Below, in pieces: positions 42,101-55,264 of a stretch of DNA of 64,000 nucleotides. Both the position numbers and the translations under genes were made by a program. Position 1 is the stretch's first letter; each line of letters opens with the position of its first letter. Source of the stretch: Opisthocomus hoazin (taxonomy: Eukaryota > Chordata > Aves > Opisthocomiformes > Opisthocomidae); the NCBI RefSeq assembly GCF_030867145.1, contig NC_134418.1, positions 58,131,682-58,195,681 on the forward strand. The letters are read 5' to 3'. The notes beneath the pieces are model-generated. The model searched no databases, was not told the DNA's origin, and saw nothing but the letters and a program-made list of their open reading frames with translations.

Positions 42101-43125
42101 AACAGAAATCTGACAATAGCACATAAAATAATGTCAGTATGCAACCTGAAGAAAACTTGCAATTTAAAGAAATGATTCCAGGCTAGGAGGAGATGTCTTC
42201 AGAGTCGCGCAAGCATATGAGAATATTGACATGTTTATGGGTTATCACCTACTACAGGTAAAGATATCAAGCATTTTGGACAGTATCTGGCAGCCCACGC
42301 TCAAGCAAGCTCAGCTTGAAAGACAGGACCCCTGACTACAAACTTATCTTCGTTACCAAGCTGTACTTACTCTTTGGAGGAGAAGGTGGCTGGAAGGCAG
42401 AGGGCAACAATCCAACTGGTGTATATTTTCATGAGGTCTGCTGCTTTCTCAGGACAAAATATGCTACACTCGGATAAAGCTATTTCATACTTAGTATGTA
42501 ATACCAAAGCCACCACTTTAGCTGGAAAAAATAAAAAAGCAGGTACAAGAGAGGGGACCAGATTACCCTGTGGGAAAAATATGTAAATGCAGCAAAAACA
42601 ATGCAAAATGAATAGGCTTGAACTTCTAGATATGGAAATTCATGATTCAAAACTGAAGATATTTTAAATCACACTGTTTCTGACAGCATTTAGATGTTTT
42701 AAGGTATTGGCACTGTTATCATGTCTACTAAAGGCTGAGTACAACTATGAGGACAGATGTTGGATTTATCACGTAGTTGATGGTTAACTATAAACAGACT
42801 TATCCGTGCTAAACCAAATACCTATTCTGTGATTACCCATCGCTCAAGTATAAAATTTCCAAAAAGTAGGAATAACTTGAATTGATTTTGTTTGCCATAG
42901 CAGGTAAATATGGGTGCGGAAGATTACTTTTACAAATTCTTACCAGGAGCATTATCTTATTAATTGTATTATAATTATTGTCTTGTAGCTAATGTCTGTA
43001 CGTAAAAATCTTGGGCAAGTCCGCCTACAACCTAGGTGTGTACTGTAACAATTAGGACGTCACTTGTTCCTTCATTTTAAATGGGTGCTACTCTTCTAAT
43101 TGCAGCAGAACAGAACTTATTCATC

Positions 43126-43549
43126 TGTCCTGAGTTCGGCCAGGACAGGGTTAATTTTCACCAGAATCCAGGAAGGGGCACAGCTGGGTGGGCTGACCCA
43201 ACCTGGCCAAACAGAGCCGGGTATTCCATACCATGTGCCGTCATGCTGGGTTCCGGTGGGGGGGAGCTGGGGGGCGGAAACTCACTCGTGGCTCAGGAGG
43301 GCTCAGCGGCAGTTTGGTCCAGGAGAGAGAGCGGCTGTGTTCTGCGGGCTCTGTTCTGCTGGTTTGTTTTGTGTATTCCCCTTTTCTGTATCGTTGTTGT
43401 TCCTGTTCCCTTTGTTTGCTGTTCTGTTAAACTGCCCTTATCCCGACCCACCGGTTTCTGCCTGTTTCTTCCCATTCTCCTCCGCACCCTGGCGGGGGGA
43501 GGGGCGGCCGCGTGGCGCTTTTGTTGCCGGCTGCAGCCAAACCAGAACA
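43126..43549 (+). mobile_element. Solo LTR, avian ERVL-type, with perfect target duplication
   Basis: This 424-bp element starts TGTCCTGAG and ends CCAGAACA, with exact 5-bp duplications TCATC at 43121-43125 and 43550-43554. A 5-bp duplication is usual for ERVL/ERVK-type integrases. The core CTGACCCAACCTGGCC and GGGTATTCCATACCATGTG is related to the LTR at 15041-15476, so the two belong to related families. GC content is much higher than in the flanks, especially near the 3' end (GGCGGGGGGAGGGGCGGCC at about 43491-43509). The long open frames across it (43081-43662 and overlapping ones) come from this GC-rich composition and are not genes. No internal retroviral sequence adjoins it. Confidence 0.9.
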
Positions 43550-46242
43550 TCATCCAAATAAAAGGACTGATTAAAATCAATGGCAGCTTATTCATTAATA
43601 TCAATAGATTTCAATTCAAATCATGCCTGGACTTGGAAGCACAGAACCAAGCAAACACCTAGTAGCAGAAGAAGGGTTCTCATGATCTAGAGCCAAGGCA
43701 GAAGATGAGAACACAAAATGTAAACATCATGAATGGCTTTGAAATCTTTTTATATATGAAAGCAAAAACGCAAACATAGACAAGAAAAAGAACAATAATC
43801 ACATATTAGTGTCACTTTGGACTAGGATCTACTAATTTATGCTTGCTTACCTACAAAATAATTCATTCTCAGTGAGTGTCAAATTGATTTTATAACTTCT
43901 AAGCTCCACAGCAACACCTGAAGTCTCAACAATAGCACAAAGTCTACAAATGATGATGAGACAAAGTGATTTATACAGTCCTGCTATACAATACCTATTA
44001 CTGCCTATACAATTTTCCCATACAGAAAATAGTCTCTGAATCTGTCCCAATCCATCTTTGTATAAGGTAGAAATGTAGAGAAAGAGTAGATGAAGAGCCA
44101 CAGCACGTCTTTTACTTATTGCAATTCCTTTAGAAGGTATAAATGACACAAGGAGGGAAGCAACACTGGAAAGTTCTGAAAATATTTCCTTTACGCGTGT
44201 AGGGTGGAATAGATATGGTTTGACTTTCTAACTGTATTTAAAATCTGAAACAGACAGGGATAAGGATAGTTACCAGGCATCAAGACTGGAGACCTACAAT
44301 GGAAACAAAGAGGACCTTTAGGAAATCACTGGTACACTCCAATAATCTTGTCAAAGATGATCAGATAACTGGGCTTGTGTATTGTGAAAGAGAGTGAAAG
44401 TCCATGTGTCACACTTATTCTTTGGCAATGAGTTTGCGTCTTCCAGAAAGAGTACTAATCCATGTGATGGATGACATACTGTTGAAACTGTTCCAGACCT
44501 TCTCCTAGGAATTTGGAAAACTCTCATTAGTAAAACATTCAAACTGTTTTTCTTATTCATCCCAGTTTTCTATCTACTTCAGGCATTTTCATAAAATATG
44601 AAAATAAAAAACACAAGGAAACACAGAAAAGAATATTTTAATGTTGTTAGTTTCCTTTCAACTTGCCCTGGTTATTCCTGAGGACCTTCTAAATCATTGC
44701 TATTCTAATTTTGATTTCAGAAAAGCAATGGTTTGGGAAACGCAGTGTAGAATGTCAGTGTTACCAATGACTGCAGAAGGTGAGCTCTTTGGTTTCCTGA
44801 ATAAGCACAGATGCACTGAATACTTCCATGGAAATTTCTTGATTTAAATTGCTGATCCATTAACTCCTACTTTAACTCACAGACAGCACTGTGTTTCAAT
44901 CATAAATAGAAGGACTTTTTAATGTACTTTGTGAACCCTCTGAATCTGAAGCAAAATATTAATGTAAAAGTCATTTCCTTGTGTTGTTTTGGAAAACATT
45001 AGGATGTCAAAAAAAAAAGCATGTCGTTAGTTATTCAGTATGCTATATCAATAACGCAGTATGAACATATATATAGCCAGTATCTGTCTGGTTTTATGGA
45101 AGTATAAAAATTTTTTTAAATGCGATTCTGTTTGATACTTATTAGCATTCCTCCTAACAGTGGAAGAAATTTTGAATAGTGATCATGTTTAATTAATATG
45201 ATTAGTGATTTTGCATCTCACTATTCGGTCATTGTTAAATGAAACAAAATAATGTGATTAGGGAACTTGGTGGAAAATACATTAATTTAGGGTTTAGCCT
45301 AAATCAAAGCAGTAGTCCTGCTGAGAAAAATGTGAAAAACACATGAAGTATCTGATATGGAGTATGTAAAGTACAAAATTTCTGTCTCCCTTATTCCTTG
45401 CATCTATAATAGAGAATCAAAAGATAGAAAACAGGACTTGTTTTTCTTTTACTGTCTGTCTTGATACCTTCCTGTTGCTTTTTTTTCCTAACCTTTTAAA
45501 TTGGAAACACCTAGAGTAAACTTTTTAATGATTTTTTGTATGTTCCAAAGTTATCAGCATACATGCATTGCCAATACAATTATAGGGCAGCAAGAAGAAC
45601 ACTACCCTACCCAAGAACACAGGAACTGAGAAAGCAAATGAGATGTTTTCATGCTTTATGCATCTATTTCTCTCAGTGCTTTTATTCTTCTACATTGCCT
45701 GAGGAAATATTCATATGGCTCCTCTCTTAGTCTCTGTATGAACCAGTTGCAGTCTGGGGCTCTTCGGCAGGCGATCTGAAGTGAGACTATGTCTACTGAA
45801 ATAAATGCATACGGACTTATCAGGTTCCTGTAGTTTTGGACAGATGACTAATAACCCTGACAGCTTGGCTGTTAATTTTTTAATTAGAGAGAAGCCCTGT
45901 ATTATGTAGCAGAGTAACAGAGGATCCAGCTGTACCGTTGCTTTTCAATGAGGTTGTGCAGTAACACGATTAACTAACTCTTTGAGAAACAGTTGCTCTA
46001 CTGGTATACATATGGTTAACTAAGTGTCCCATAGCTTTAAAATAAGATTTTATGAACCTTCTTTTTCTTCTAGCACTGCCTTCATGGGGGCTAAACCACC
46101 CAAAGAGCACAATGCCATCAGAACTCCAGGAAGACGAATATCTCTGCTTTTATCCTTGTCTCAACCCTAAGCTTTGGTTGCTTCTAGACATATCCTAATC
46201 TTTGAAGGTTTCTTATGCACAGGTTTTTGCTTGCTTTTACAG

Positions 46243-46431
46243 ATACATGGCCATTATCGATCCCTTGAAACCTAGGCTCTCTGCAACTGCTACCAAGGTG
46301 GTCATTGGGAGCATATGGATTTTGGCTTTCCTGTTGGCCTTTCCCCAGTGCCTATACTCCGTAACCAAGGTGATGCCTGGGAGAACTCTTTGCTATGTAG
46401 CATGGCCAGGTGGTCCAAAACAGCATTTTAC
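46243..46431 (+). CDS. TACR3: Tachykinin receptor 3 (NK3R), coding exon 2
   Basis: The 189-bp exon completes Arg159 of the DRY motif and encodes residues 160-221 plus two bases of codon 222. It carries ICL2 ([18 protein letters not shown]), TM4 (about 178-197, [15 protein letters not shown]) and most of ECL2 ([20 protein letters not shown]). Cys209 is the expected disulfide partner of Cys134. The IDPLKPR stretch and the RTLC...W-PGPKQHF loop mark NK3R, because NK1R has a different ECL2. The acceptor is a weak pyrimidine tract ending TTTTACAG. The donor is TTTAC/GTAAGC, with phase 2 on both sides. Confidence 0.96.
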
Positions 46432-47151
46432 GTAAGCTTTTGTTCTTTTAAACTTGTGCATGGTGGTGTCTACACAGAAAGTTCTCTTTAGGACAGTAAG
46501 GTCGCTCTCAGTGACAGGTGGGGATTCTTCACTGATCATTCACTGGGATTTTATCTGAAGATGTTTAACCGGGAACTAACAGGAGGCAAAACAAGTTATC
46601 TTTTTTTTCCCAGTGTTTACATCAGCAGTGATGACTATGTTGCACCTAGGCAACAGTTGCCTCTGTGCAGTAGATCTGCCATATGAAGACCATTGGTTAA
46701 TACAGGACACTTATCAGTGACTTTGTATAAATATACCATTTAAATACTTATTTTCCTCTTTCATTTATGGTCCAGACTAGAGCTCAAAACACCTAGCTTG
46801 CTGTTAGGATACTTGTCTGTGCAATAATTAAATCAATCCAGCTAGTTATGGACAAACATATCTTATTCTACAGTGACTAGTTGTGATAAATGTAGAGTTA
46901 TTCTTAATTTATATAAGTGCAAGTCCAGAATCAGAACTAGAAACCTCGTAAAGCAATGTCATTAAAATGTAAATAAATTTGCAGTGCAATTCAAGACTTT
47001 CAGAAAGACAGTGAAAATGTCAAGGACTAGCCAGTCAATATAAAACATGTTTTGTGCTACAGTAGCACTGGACTTCTAGCAGCCCATTCCATTGGTATAG
47101 CTTCCATTGGTATAGCTCCTAGCTTACCAGCTTAATGCTTTTTCATTTCAG
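46432..47151 (+). other. TACR3: TACR3 intron 2 (720 bp)
   Basis: A short intron running from GTAAGC to TTTCATTTCAG. Near its 3' end is a perfect 15-bp tandem duplication (47088-47117). No other feature is seen. Confidence 0.93.
47088..47117 (+). repeat. 15-bp perfect tandem duplication upstream of exon 3
   Basis: TCCATTGGTATAGCT occurs twice in direct succession (47088-47102 and 47103-47117). The second copy ends 34 bases before the first base of exon 3, just 5' of the polypyrimidine tract and likely branch-point region. Confidence 0.9.
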
Positions 47152-47302
47152 GTATCATGTCATTGTGATTGTGCTGGTCTACTGCTTTCCACTGCTTGTC
47201 ATGGGCATCACTTATTCCATAGTGGGAATTACCCTCTGGGGAGGAGAAATACCAGGCGACACATCCAACAAATATCACGAGCAGCTCAAAGCTAAGAGAA
47301 AG
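47152..47302 (+). CDS. TACR3: Tachykinin receptor 3 (NK3R), coding exon 3
   Basis: The 151-bp exon completes Thr222 and encodes residues 223-272. It covers TM5 (about 223-248, [23 protein letters not shown], with the conserved Phe-Pro) and the start of ICL3 ([23 protein letters not shown]). The exon ends on a whole codon at AAG/GTACTG, where tachykinin receptors normally continue with the VVKMM start of TM6. EIPGD and [10 protein letters not shown] are conserved across vertebrate NK3R. TM6, TM7 with its NPxxY-type motif and the C-terminal tail are not encoded downstream in this window, so the gene continues past 64000. Confidence 0.96.
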
Positions 47303-50300
47303 GTACTGTTCCATTAAATCTCACTAACCAAATCCTGATAACCTCATCTGCAATTGTGTTGCAAAGTATCTCAGTATATTCCTTCAGAAACACCAAGTCA
47401 CTTGAAAAAACTGTAATGAGAGATCTACCTCAATAAAAAATTTGATAAAGTTTGACAAGTTGTCTTCTATGGTCACTAACTGTTCTTTTTGTAACTTTAC
47501 TGTTTGTCATTAAACAAAGGTAATACTTGGATTTTAAGTTCCTACTCCAGGTGTAGCAGCATGCACTCTGTCTGATATATGGAAACTAAACCCAAATATC
47601 TAGCCTTTACAGAGCTAAAATATTGAGTTTTGAACAATGGGCTAGCAAACCATTAGCTCCTCTCTTAGGCCAGATTCTCATCCTACTGAAAGAAAAGTGA
47701 ATTTTGATATAATCAGCAGTAGATTAAGGCCCATGCGTCTTTGAGATGAGTGCTGATCAGCCTGTTCATAATGAATAATTTAGGCTTTAGATCAATAACA
47801 TTTGGTGAGAAATACATACTATTTTTTCCCAGTTATTTTCCTTTGATCTTTTTCGCTGTAAGTATTGCCTACAAGAAAAAGACTGCAGATTGCTTGTGAA
47901 CTGATTATTTGGCTATTTCCAGTTCAGTTTTCATGACGTTGCAGTGCCATGAAGGTTTTTTTCTTATGACACTCTTTTTCTTAACCAAACTTTTCTTCTT
48001 TAACAAGGCAGCCCTTCTGCTTTTTATTTCTGACATTTTTTTCATACTAGAATGCATTTAACCTTTCAGATTTGAAAAAATGGTACCCAAACACAGACTT
48101 CTAACACACAATGATGAACACATCTTTGATTGCTCAGTTTGCTTCCTGATACTCTGAGTATGTTTGAACAGTGGTTTACGCTACCATGCTGTAGCAATAG
48201 CAGAGTGCAGCATATTGGGTCCCAAGACAAGAGGAGATCTGCAAGTACTGGAGAACACTGACGTTTCCGTTTCTTTCAGGGCACTGCCAGGAATAAAATA
48301 GTGTTTTTTCCCCACATACTACATAGAAAACGCTGTTTTGTCAGATGATATACAAAAGGAAAGATTAAGATCATTTTCTCATTTGTACATCTTCAGATGC
48401 ATAAGAGACAAGTGCAAAACTTTCTATGGCAAGTTTTAGTTGTCAGAATGGTAGACGTGCCTAGACAGATTTACAGTATGACGTGCAATGCCTCCCATGA
48501 AAACAAAGTTGTTATTTATTTTTGCCTTTACGTAGCTTTTTTAGAGGGCAAAATGCTAGCCTTTCTTAAGGAGGCAAACTACAGTTTGACTAGTATTATC
48601 TCTACTATTGTCTTGTAACAGTTCAAAGATGATTTGGAATGTGAATGGAGAGAAAATTATGAAAAATCATCACGGAAAACTAAGCAGTGTGCCTTTGCAT
48701 ATTTGCCCCAAAGTGAAATTATTGGACAAAGTTCCAGAAATGCTGAAAGGATTTCAAAAGATCTGCATTTTACTCTCTAACATTTTCCATAAAACTCAAA
48801 CTCTACTATTGCAATCCTTCCCATGCATGTTGTCACTTACCCAAAGGAATTACCTTTCCGACAGAGGATCAGCAGGAAAAGATATCACTGGTCAATTAAC
48901 TGTGCTGTCACCAATACTGTCCATTCAGACGGTGAAAAAAAAAGAAGCAAATACTCAGTGGAGGGTGCCCAGGATCTGATTGTAAAAAAAACCTGAGGAA
49001 TCACTTTTTGTAACAGACACAGTTTGCAAAAACAAATGTGGAAAGAAAATCACGAAAAGCTAATTTGGGGAACCAGGAGATCCCAGAACTTCAGCACCTG
49101 TTATTGTAATGACTAAGTAAAATATGTATCTTCTGTCATAAAAACTAAAGGTCTCTGAAGAAAAAAGCTAGCTCTTACTATATGCTATGAAGGGTCCATT
49201 TAAATCCCTTGAATACTTTAAAAACAGCACCTCTCTAGAACTCTAAATATATGCAAGAGGTAAGGAGCAGCATCCTTAATGAAAGGATTTTAAATGTGAG
49301 AGTACTGGAATGCATACTTTCAACACAAGCAACCAGGGGGTTAAATTATGTGCAGATACGTTGTAACTGCATCAGTGACTTTATTGGCAGAGCACCATGA
49401 CGGCTCGTCAGTTCTGCTGCTGTGCTCTCTGGCAGGATTTATGAAATAACTGGTATTTGGAAAGATGAATCATAATTGGTCATTCGTGGAAAAAAACTAA
49501 TAGACTGGAATCCAAACCAAGCTATCACTCAGCCTGACTCTGATAACAGAGATCTTGCTTTTCCTCTATTCAAACAAAGAAATCATCTGGTTTTCTTGCT
49601 ATTTAGCATGCAGACATCTAGACATATAGAAAGTCTGTACTGGCTGCACTTATAATGAAAAGCAATATAAAATAACTGACTGCATGTTTCGTCTTATGCA
49701 ATGTTACAGTGCAAAGAATTATTAGGATTGTTTCAAATGGTATTTAATGTTACAAAGGTAGTGAACAGTTCATGTAAGACCTTTTAAAGAAACCATGTTT
49801 GCCAAGAAAAGATTTGAAGCTTGAGAAAGTTGTTAATAGTTTGATAGATAGTCTCATCACTTCATCTGTGTGATTGTGTGATGCACTCTGAATCCTTCTG
49901 AAAGCAACATCAAAGAACAAAGAATTCAAAGAATTTCACAGTATGTGCTACAGGTTGGGCAGCATAAAGTCATATTTAGTACCTTTAAGGGTCAAAGACT
50001 TGAGATTTTTAGAAATTCAGGACTGCATGAGACTACTGCTACTACTTTTTCTTTTTCTTGACTGATCAAATGTCTCAGGGACTGACCCATTTAAATTTTC
50101 CTAACATCAGCTGAACTTCAGAACATCCAGTACGTGTGGGAACTTGGCAGCCATCACCCCTTTTTCTTAAAGCTCCTGGCATGAGACTGACTGATGCTCA
50201 GCTGAACATCATTTATTCTCCTGCAATTCCCATTTTCACAAAATGGAATTATAGTTTCTATACTGTCATACACAAACTGAAGTTGACATAGGCAGCTTAT

Positions 50301-51537
50301 AATGTTCCCATCAGTTTTACCAGGCCAAAGTATTCTTTATAGTCAATGCAAATAATTCGAGACTTGCCTTCAGATGTTGTATCCACACTCTGTTTTTTCT
50401 GTCTAACCTTCTGTTCCAATCCCTCTTACAACTTTACTTGACCTGTAAGAGGGGATAATCAGGTACTGTAAATAAAATCAACCAGTTACCATTGTCTTTG
50501 TCAAGAGATGCAGTGCTGATACAACTTTCTCTGAAAAGAAGTGTTTCTCTCAACAGAAGGTGCCACTGCCTTGTCCTGATAGGAAGAACACAGAAGAACG
50601 GAAAATAGTCACCTTAACTTTTATATCTTATCTTTACAATTCCCCTTACCTCTATTATCTTTATGGTAATATATCATTGTGCACCTTTTTCAGCCTGTAT
50701 TCTTTGCTTCTCCTAACACAGCTTGAGGTGTCATCTCAACTTCTTACTGTAATGAAGATTGCTTAAAAGCCGTATTTTTCCAACATCAGAACTCTTTTGC
50801 AAATTTGCATGTAAAAGCAGAAAAAAACCCAATGTTTGCTAGTTACCCAGTGTTTAGGAAGCGCTAGAGAGACGGTCAGCTTTACCAGTCTAACTACATA
50901 AGGGAATTTTCAAAGTTTTCTATATATTTTTTGACAGCAAAAGTAGACATCCCATATCCATTTACAGACAAATACATCTATTTTATCAGCCAATACAGTA
51001 TATGCAACACACTGGAAAAGAAAATGAAAAAGTATAACATTTAAGAATTCCATCTGAAAAGAAAGTAATATTCGAAACAATGTGGCACTGTAGGAATAAT
51101 GATGTCACAAGAACCACTTATAAATATGAATTTCAAATATTACGTAGTGTGAGAAGCCAGATCAAGTGAGATGGCAAGACACACTTATCTAAGTCAGGGT
51201 CAGAAAGGTTACATGTAAATTAAAAAATCACCTAAAATTACTGTGTGAAAAGCTTTTATTAGATAAACAGAAATATCCAGGTGAAGCGTTGAAGGACTAC
51301 AAGCTAATATTACGAAAAGGCATCCCAACAAATTTAAATAGCTTCCTGAAATACTTACATGAAAGATTTGCTCTCTTTCACAGACTACAGAAGTGAGAAA
51401 CAGGACAGAATCTGAGCAATTGGGTGCTCTAAGAACTGCTGAATGAACACTCCGCACATAGCCACTCATACATATTCCTCTGGTTTGTTCCCTCTTTTAT
51501 TTTTCTCCTTTTGTGGTTTTTTTTTTTTTCCTCTCAT

Positions 51538-52090
51538 GGATTTCGAGAAAGTCCAAAGAAGGGCAATTAAAATGATCAAAGGTCCTAAGAAGAGACTGAA
51601 ATGGCTGGAACTTCTCAGTTTCTTCAGAAGGAGGCCAAGGAATGAGACAATCAAGTTTACGGAGTCACGAAGGTGGTAGACAAAGTGACTGAAGAACTCT
51701 TGGTCACCAAATTTTGAAATACAAGAACTAATAGTAAAGCAGTTTAAAGCAGGTAGAAGAAAGAGTACTTTAAGATAGGGAAATTAAAGACCTGGTAAAG
51801 AGCTTCTGAGACTCCCTCCTGCCAGGTGGTACGATCTCAGAAAGTTAGGAAAGGGATTAGGCAAATTAACAGGCAACAAATCCGTAAATAGAGACTGAAA
51901 GGATGCAGCAGGGACAAACCCTTCCCTAATACAGTTTTGGATGCTGAGGCAGTATTTAGAAAATAAAAGACAGAAACTGGCCAGGTTCATGAGATCTCCT
52001 AAAAAACACCTCCTGCTGCCACTGTCAGAGACAGAATAGATGGACAACTGTCAGATCCAGGAGGAACTGTCATATATCCTTATGTTCCTT
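51538..52090 (+). mobile_element. Ancient, degenerate CR1 relic
   Basis: The 5' side still reads FEKVQRRAIKMIKG, which matches the CR1 ORF2 block [15 protein letters not shown]. The 3' side contains ACTGGCCAGGTTCATGAGAT, then CTGCTGCCACTGTCAGAGAC and an end like CTTATGTTCC. I recognise this from old sauropsid CR1 3' ends of a different type from the ATTCTRTG copies. Frames are lost throughout. It is the oldest CR1 seen here and lies in the same orientation as TACR3. Confidence 0.75.
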
Positions 52091-53438
52091 TTTTATATAG
52101 TGGTACAGCTATTTCATTTACCATTAATTAAATGCTTAAATTCTTGCACAATCAACACATATGATGACAACAAATCCCCCCTTACCTAAACACATACACA
52201 CAAAGAGACTTTTTTCTAGCAGTACTAGACAGCACGGCTAATACTCAAGAACTTTTTTTTTAAAAGTTTTATAAAGTTCTGTTAAATCCTTTTTTATTAC
52301 TAATATGTGGACTAAATATCTACCGAAAATGTAGGAAATGTCATTCTTAATGTTCTGTATAACAATTTTCATTTTATAGGCTCATCACATGCTTAGCAGT
52401 TTCTTAGGGAAAGACTGAAGCATGAGATACTGGGGAATTACTTTCATTCCACGTTAAAAAAGACCAAAATTAACTATCCATAACCAACATATTTTTTACA
52501 CAGCTATTTTATGCCTTTAGAACTTTGGAAAAACAGGGCTCATCCTTTCTCCTTTTCAGGAATTTTTTTTTCCCAGGAATTTGTTTTGCTTTTAATAATT
52601 TGTCCATATTTTGAACAAGCTTTCTTATTGTAGTAAAAATAAAGTCAGACCTCCCAATCAGTTTATGAACAACATTAGCACAGTGAAATATAACGAAATT
52701 TTTGATTGATGATTCTGGAAGCTGCCCTGCTCTGCTGTCTATCTGCCAAATACGCTACAGCCCGGTCAGCAGCAGTACGATCTTCCACTCATTGTCTCAG
52801 GGTTTCCTAAAACTCAGCTATGAACTGAGAATGCATCACTCCATATTCATCCTCCATTCTCAAAGCAGCAACCAAGGCAGAGTGAAAGAACAGTAAACTC
52901 TAAAAAAGTCTTTATACTGCGCATAAACCTTGCACAGTGTAAGTAGTTACTGACAGACTGATGTAAGTTTTCTGGTCAAAACATTCTTACAACAGCTGGC
53001 AACAACTCCAGGACAGGGGCAGAGTTAGCAGACTGGTTCTGCATGGTCAGTGAGTAGGCTTAGGATTGTGCATGTAGTATTTCTGTGATGTTCCTCCTCT
53101 CTATTTCTATATGTCAGATCACTTGTAGCAGAAATTTCATGTGAAACATTAAGTCTAGTCACAGTCCTAGGGCAAAATTTTCTGTTTAGTAATGCCTCAC
53201 ATTTTTAAGAATGGAAGTACACTAGATTAAACAGACCAAAAAATTCAACTAACCACTTTAATGTTAGTGAACTCAGTGTGCTTTTAAATGCATTGCTGAA
53301 TTGAACTACACATGTTCCTTAATAATAAAATCAAGATAGCTACCAAAAAGACAAACTGAAACCAAATCAGCCTCTCTTTCACAGTTTAAATTTTCAGCGT
53401 GGAGATGGTGATCCCCATGTTTAAAACCATGGAGGGTT

Positions 53439-53481
53439 TGGGGTTTTTTTTTGCTTTTTTTGTTGTTGTGTTTTTTTTTTA
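53439..53481 (+). repeat. T-rich simple repeat
   Basis: A run of T tracts separated by single G or GTTGTTG interruptions, low in complexity. No poly(A)-type retroelement body adjoins it on either side that I can recognise. Confidence 0.7.
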
Positions 53482-55264
53482 AGATAGCCCTCCTTTGCTC
53501 TGTCTAGTTTCCTCAGAGTTCAAGTCTAGGGTCTGACCCTCTAGGCAGATAATCTTAAGATCCCACCTTCAGGATAAAGTATGTCCTTTAAGTCCTAAGC
53601 AATTTCTTTCATCAGCATACAAACAAACCTTGAAAATCTCGAAAGGTCTTTTATTGTCTCTGAACATGCCTCATCTAATCTGCAGTCAAATTTATCCCAT
53701 TACATATGCTAAACTGCGATTACATGTATAGCTCTGTATATATATGTATACAGAAAACACAGAGCTCATAGGAAACCCCTTCCTCATTGACTCTTTGTAG
53801 GGAAGTCGTGAACAAATCAATTTTAGCAGGAGTTTTGAGTCTATTGAGCTTTCTGGAATAGTGCCCAGCACTTGTGTGGTGAAAAGTCCAGGAAACCTGA
53901 TACAGATGAGTCATTCTGGAGGACCGCAGTTCCCAAAGCTGTATATACAGCAAAGCAGTTCTAGTATTGCACTTACACACTTTTACATTCGTTACATGTT
54001 GCTATTCATGTAAAAACAAACCGTAATTTCATCAGATCTTTTTCTAAGTTAAAGCAGAAGGCTATGTGACTACTTCCTTAAGACTTAGCATGACAGACCT
54101 CAATAAACTCCTGCTACAGCATAAATTTACAAAGGGGAAACCAGATGAAACAGCCCAGAGATATCACAAATTGTGGCAGGAGCTGGACTGCAAAGAACCT
54201 ACAATATTCCAAATCTGCGTTTTAGAAGTAGGTGAAAATTATCACCTACACACAGAGGGGTGTCCGTGCCATGTCTATTGATACCTTCATCTAACTAATT
54301 TAATCCTTTAACTCAAGTACTTCATGCTTTAGAAGTTTCTGTACTGCAACTTTGTAAACAACCTATTCAAAGCACCTTTATGTCATAACTCATTTTCTGG
54401 GGTGGATAGAAATAGTTTCTTTGATTTCTACAGTCTCTGGAGCAGGTTTCCTAGGAAACAGTTTCAGCCGCCCTGGCATGGGTCATCTGATACCTTATTT
54501 TGCATGAGTATAAAACCAGTGCAGTAACGGTCAGTGTGTTGACCATTATGGCCAAATAGTGTGGATCCTTTAATACTTAAAGTAATACTAAAAAGTCTGT
54601 AAGAAAGCAGAAGTAGCAGATGCTGTCAGAACAATGACACTCCTGATACTCTTTAGCAAGAATAATTGACCAGAGCATATACTGTCTTTTTACCGACCAA
54701 ATCTTTCAAAAATGTTCTGTATTCTGAGTTATAAGTCTACTTCTCCTAATAAGTTCATAACTTTGTACAGTCATTTATGGAATAATAAAAATTAACGAAG
54801 TGCATCAAACACAAAATATCAACCTCAAGCATCACTGACATTAACAGTTTCCTTTAATTCAATTTCAATCAAAATAAACTGGGGGACATTATTAATTTTT
54901 TTGTTTTTTTCTTAGGTGGTAATAAACATTTTTGTGTCAGCCTTTGAAACAGAAGATGTTACTGCCATTTCAAATGCATAATTATGATGGCAACAAAAGA
55001 ACTGCTTTAATTGGTTTTTTTCTGAACAGAATTTTGCCATTCATTTTAAACAAGTACTGTCCAGGAATAGTTTTGTCTTCAGGAAACACAATTTTATTCC
55101 TGTTAACAGAAAATACAAGAAAAAGGTTTTTCAAACTACGTATTAAAAAATTTGAATTCTTTCACATGACGTTCTTGTGTCAGAGTTATAGAGACATATG
55201 ACAAATATTAAAATGGTTTCTAGTTATACATATAATTTATTTAATTCCCCTAGGTGAATAATTC

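Larger units (their letters stand above)
28150..46242 (+). other. TACR3: TACR3 intron 1 (18.1 kb)
   Basis: The intron starts GTGAGA and ends TTTTACAG, and both boundaries are in phase 2. It is AT-rich and carries most of the window's retroelements: CR1 copies at 32.9, 37.3 and 40.1-42.1 kb, a nested solo LTR at 41.4 kb and another LTR at 43.1 kb. Outside those I see only short chance ORFs (for example 29216-29572), a TTTC microsatellite and a 25-bp tandem duplication at 39.8 kb. Confidence 0.9.

Noticed and set aside
43081..43662. 193- and 153-codon plus-strand ORFs and a 103-codon minus-strand ORF
   Set aside because: They lie over the GC-rich solo LTR and its flanks, cross its boundaries, and have no known domain. 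The open frames come from base composition.
48397..48979. Adjacent 73- and 123-codon ORFs in intron 3
   Set aside because: They are in different frames, have AT-rich composition, no recognisable domain and no splice signals joining them to TACR3.
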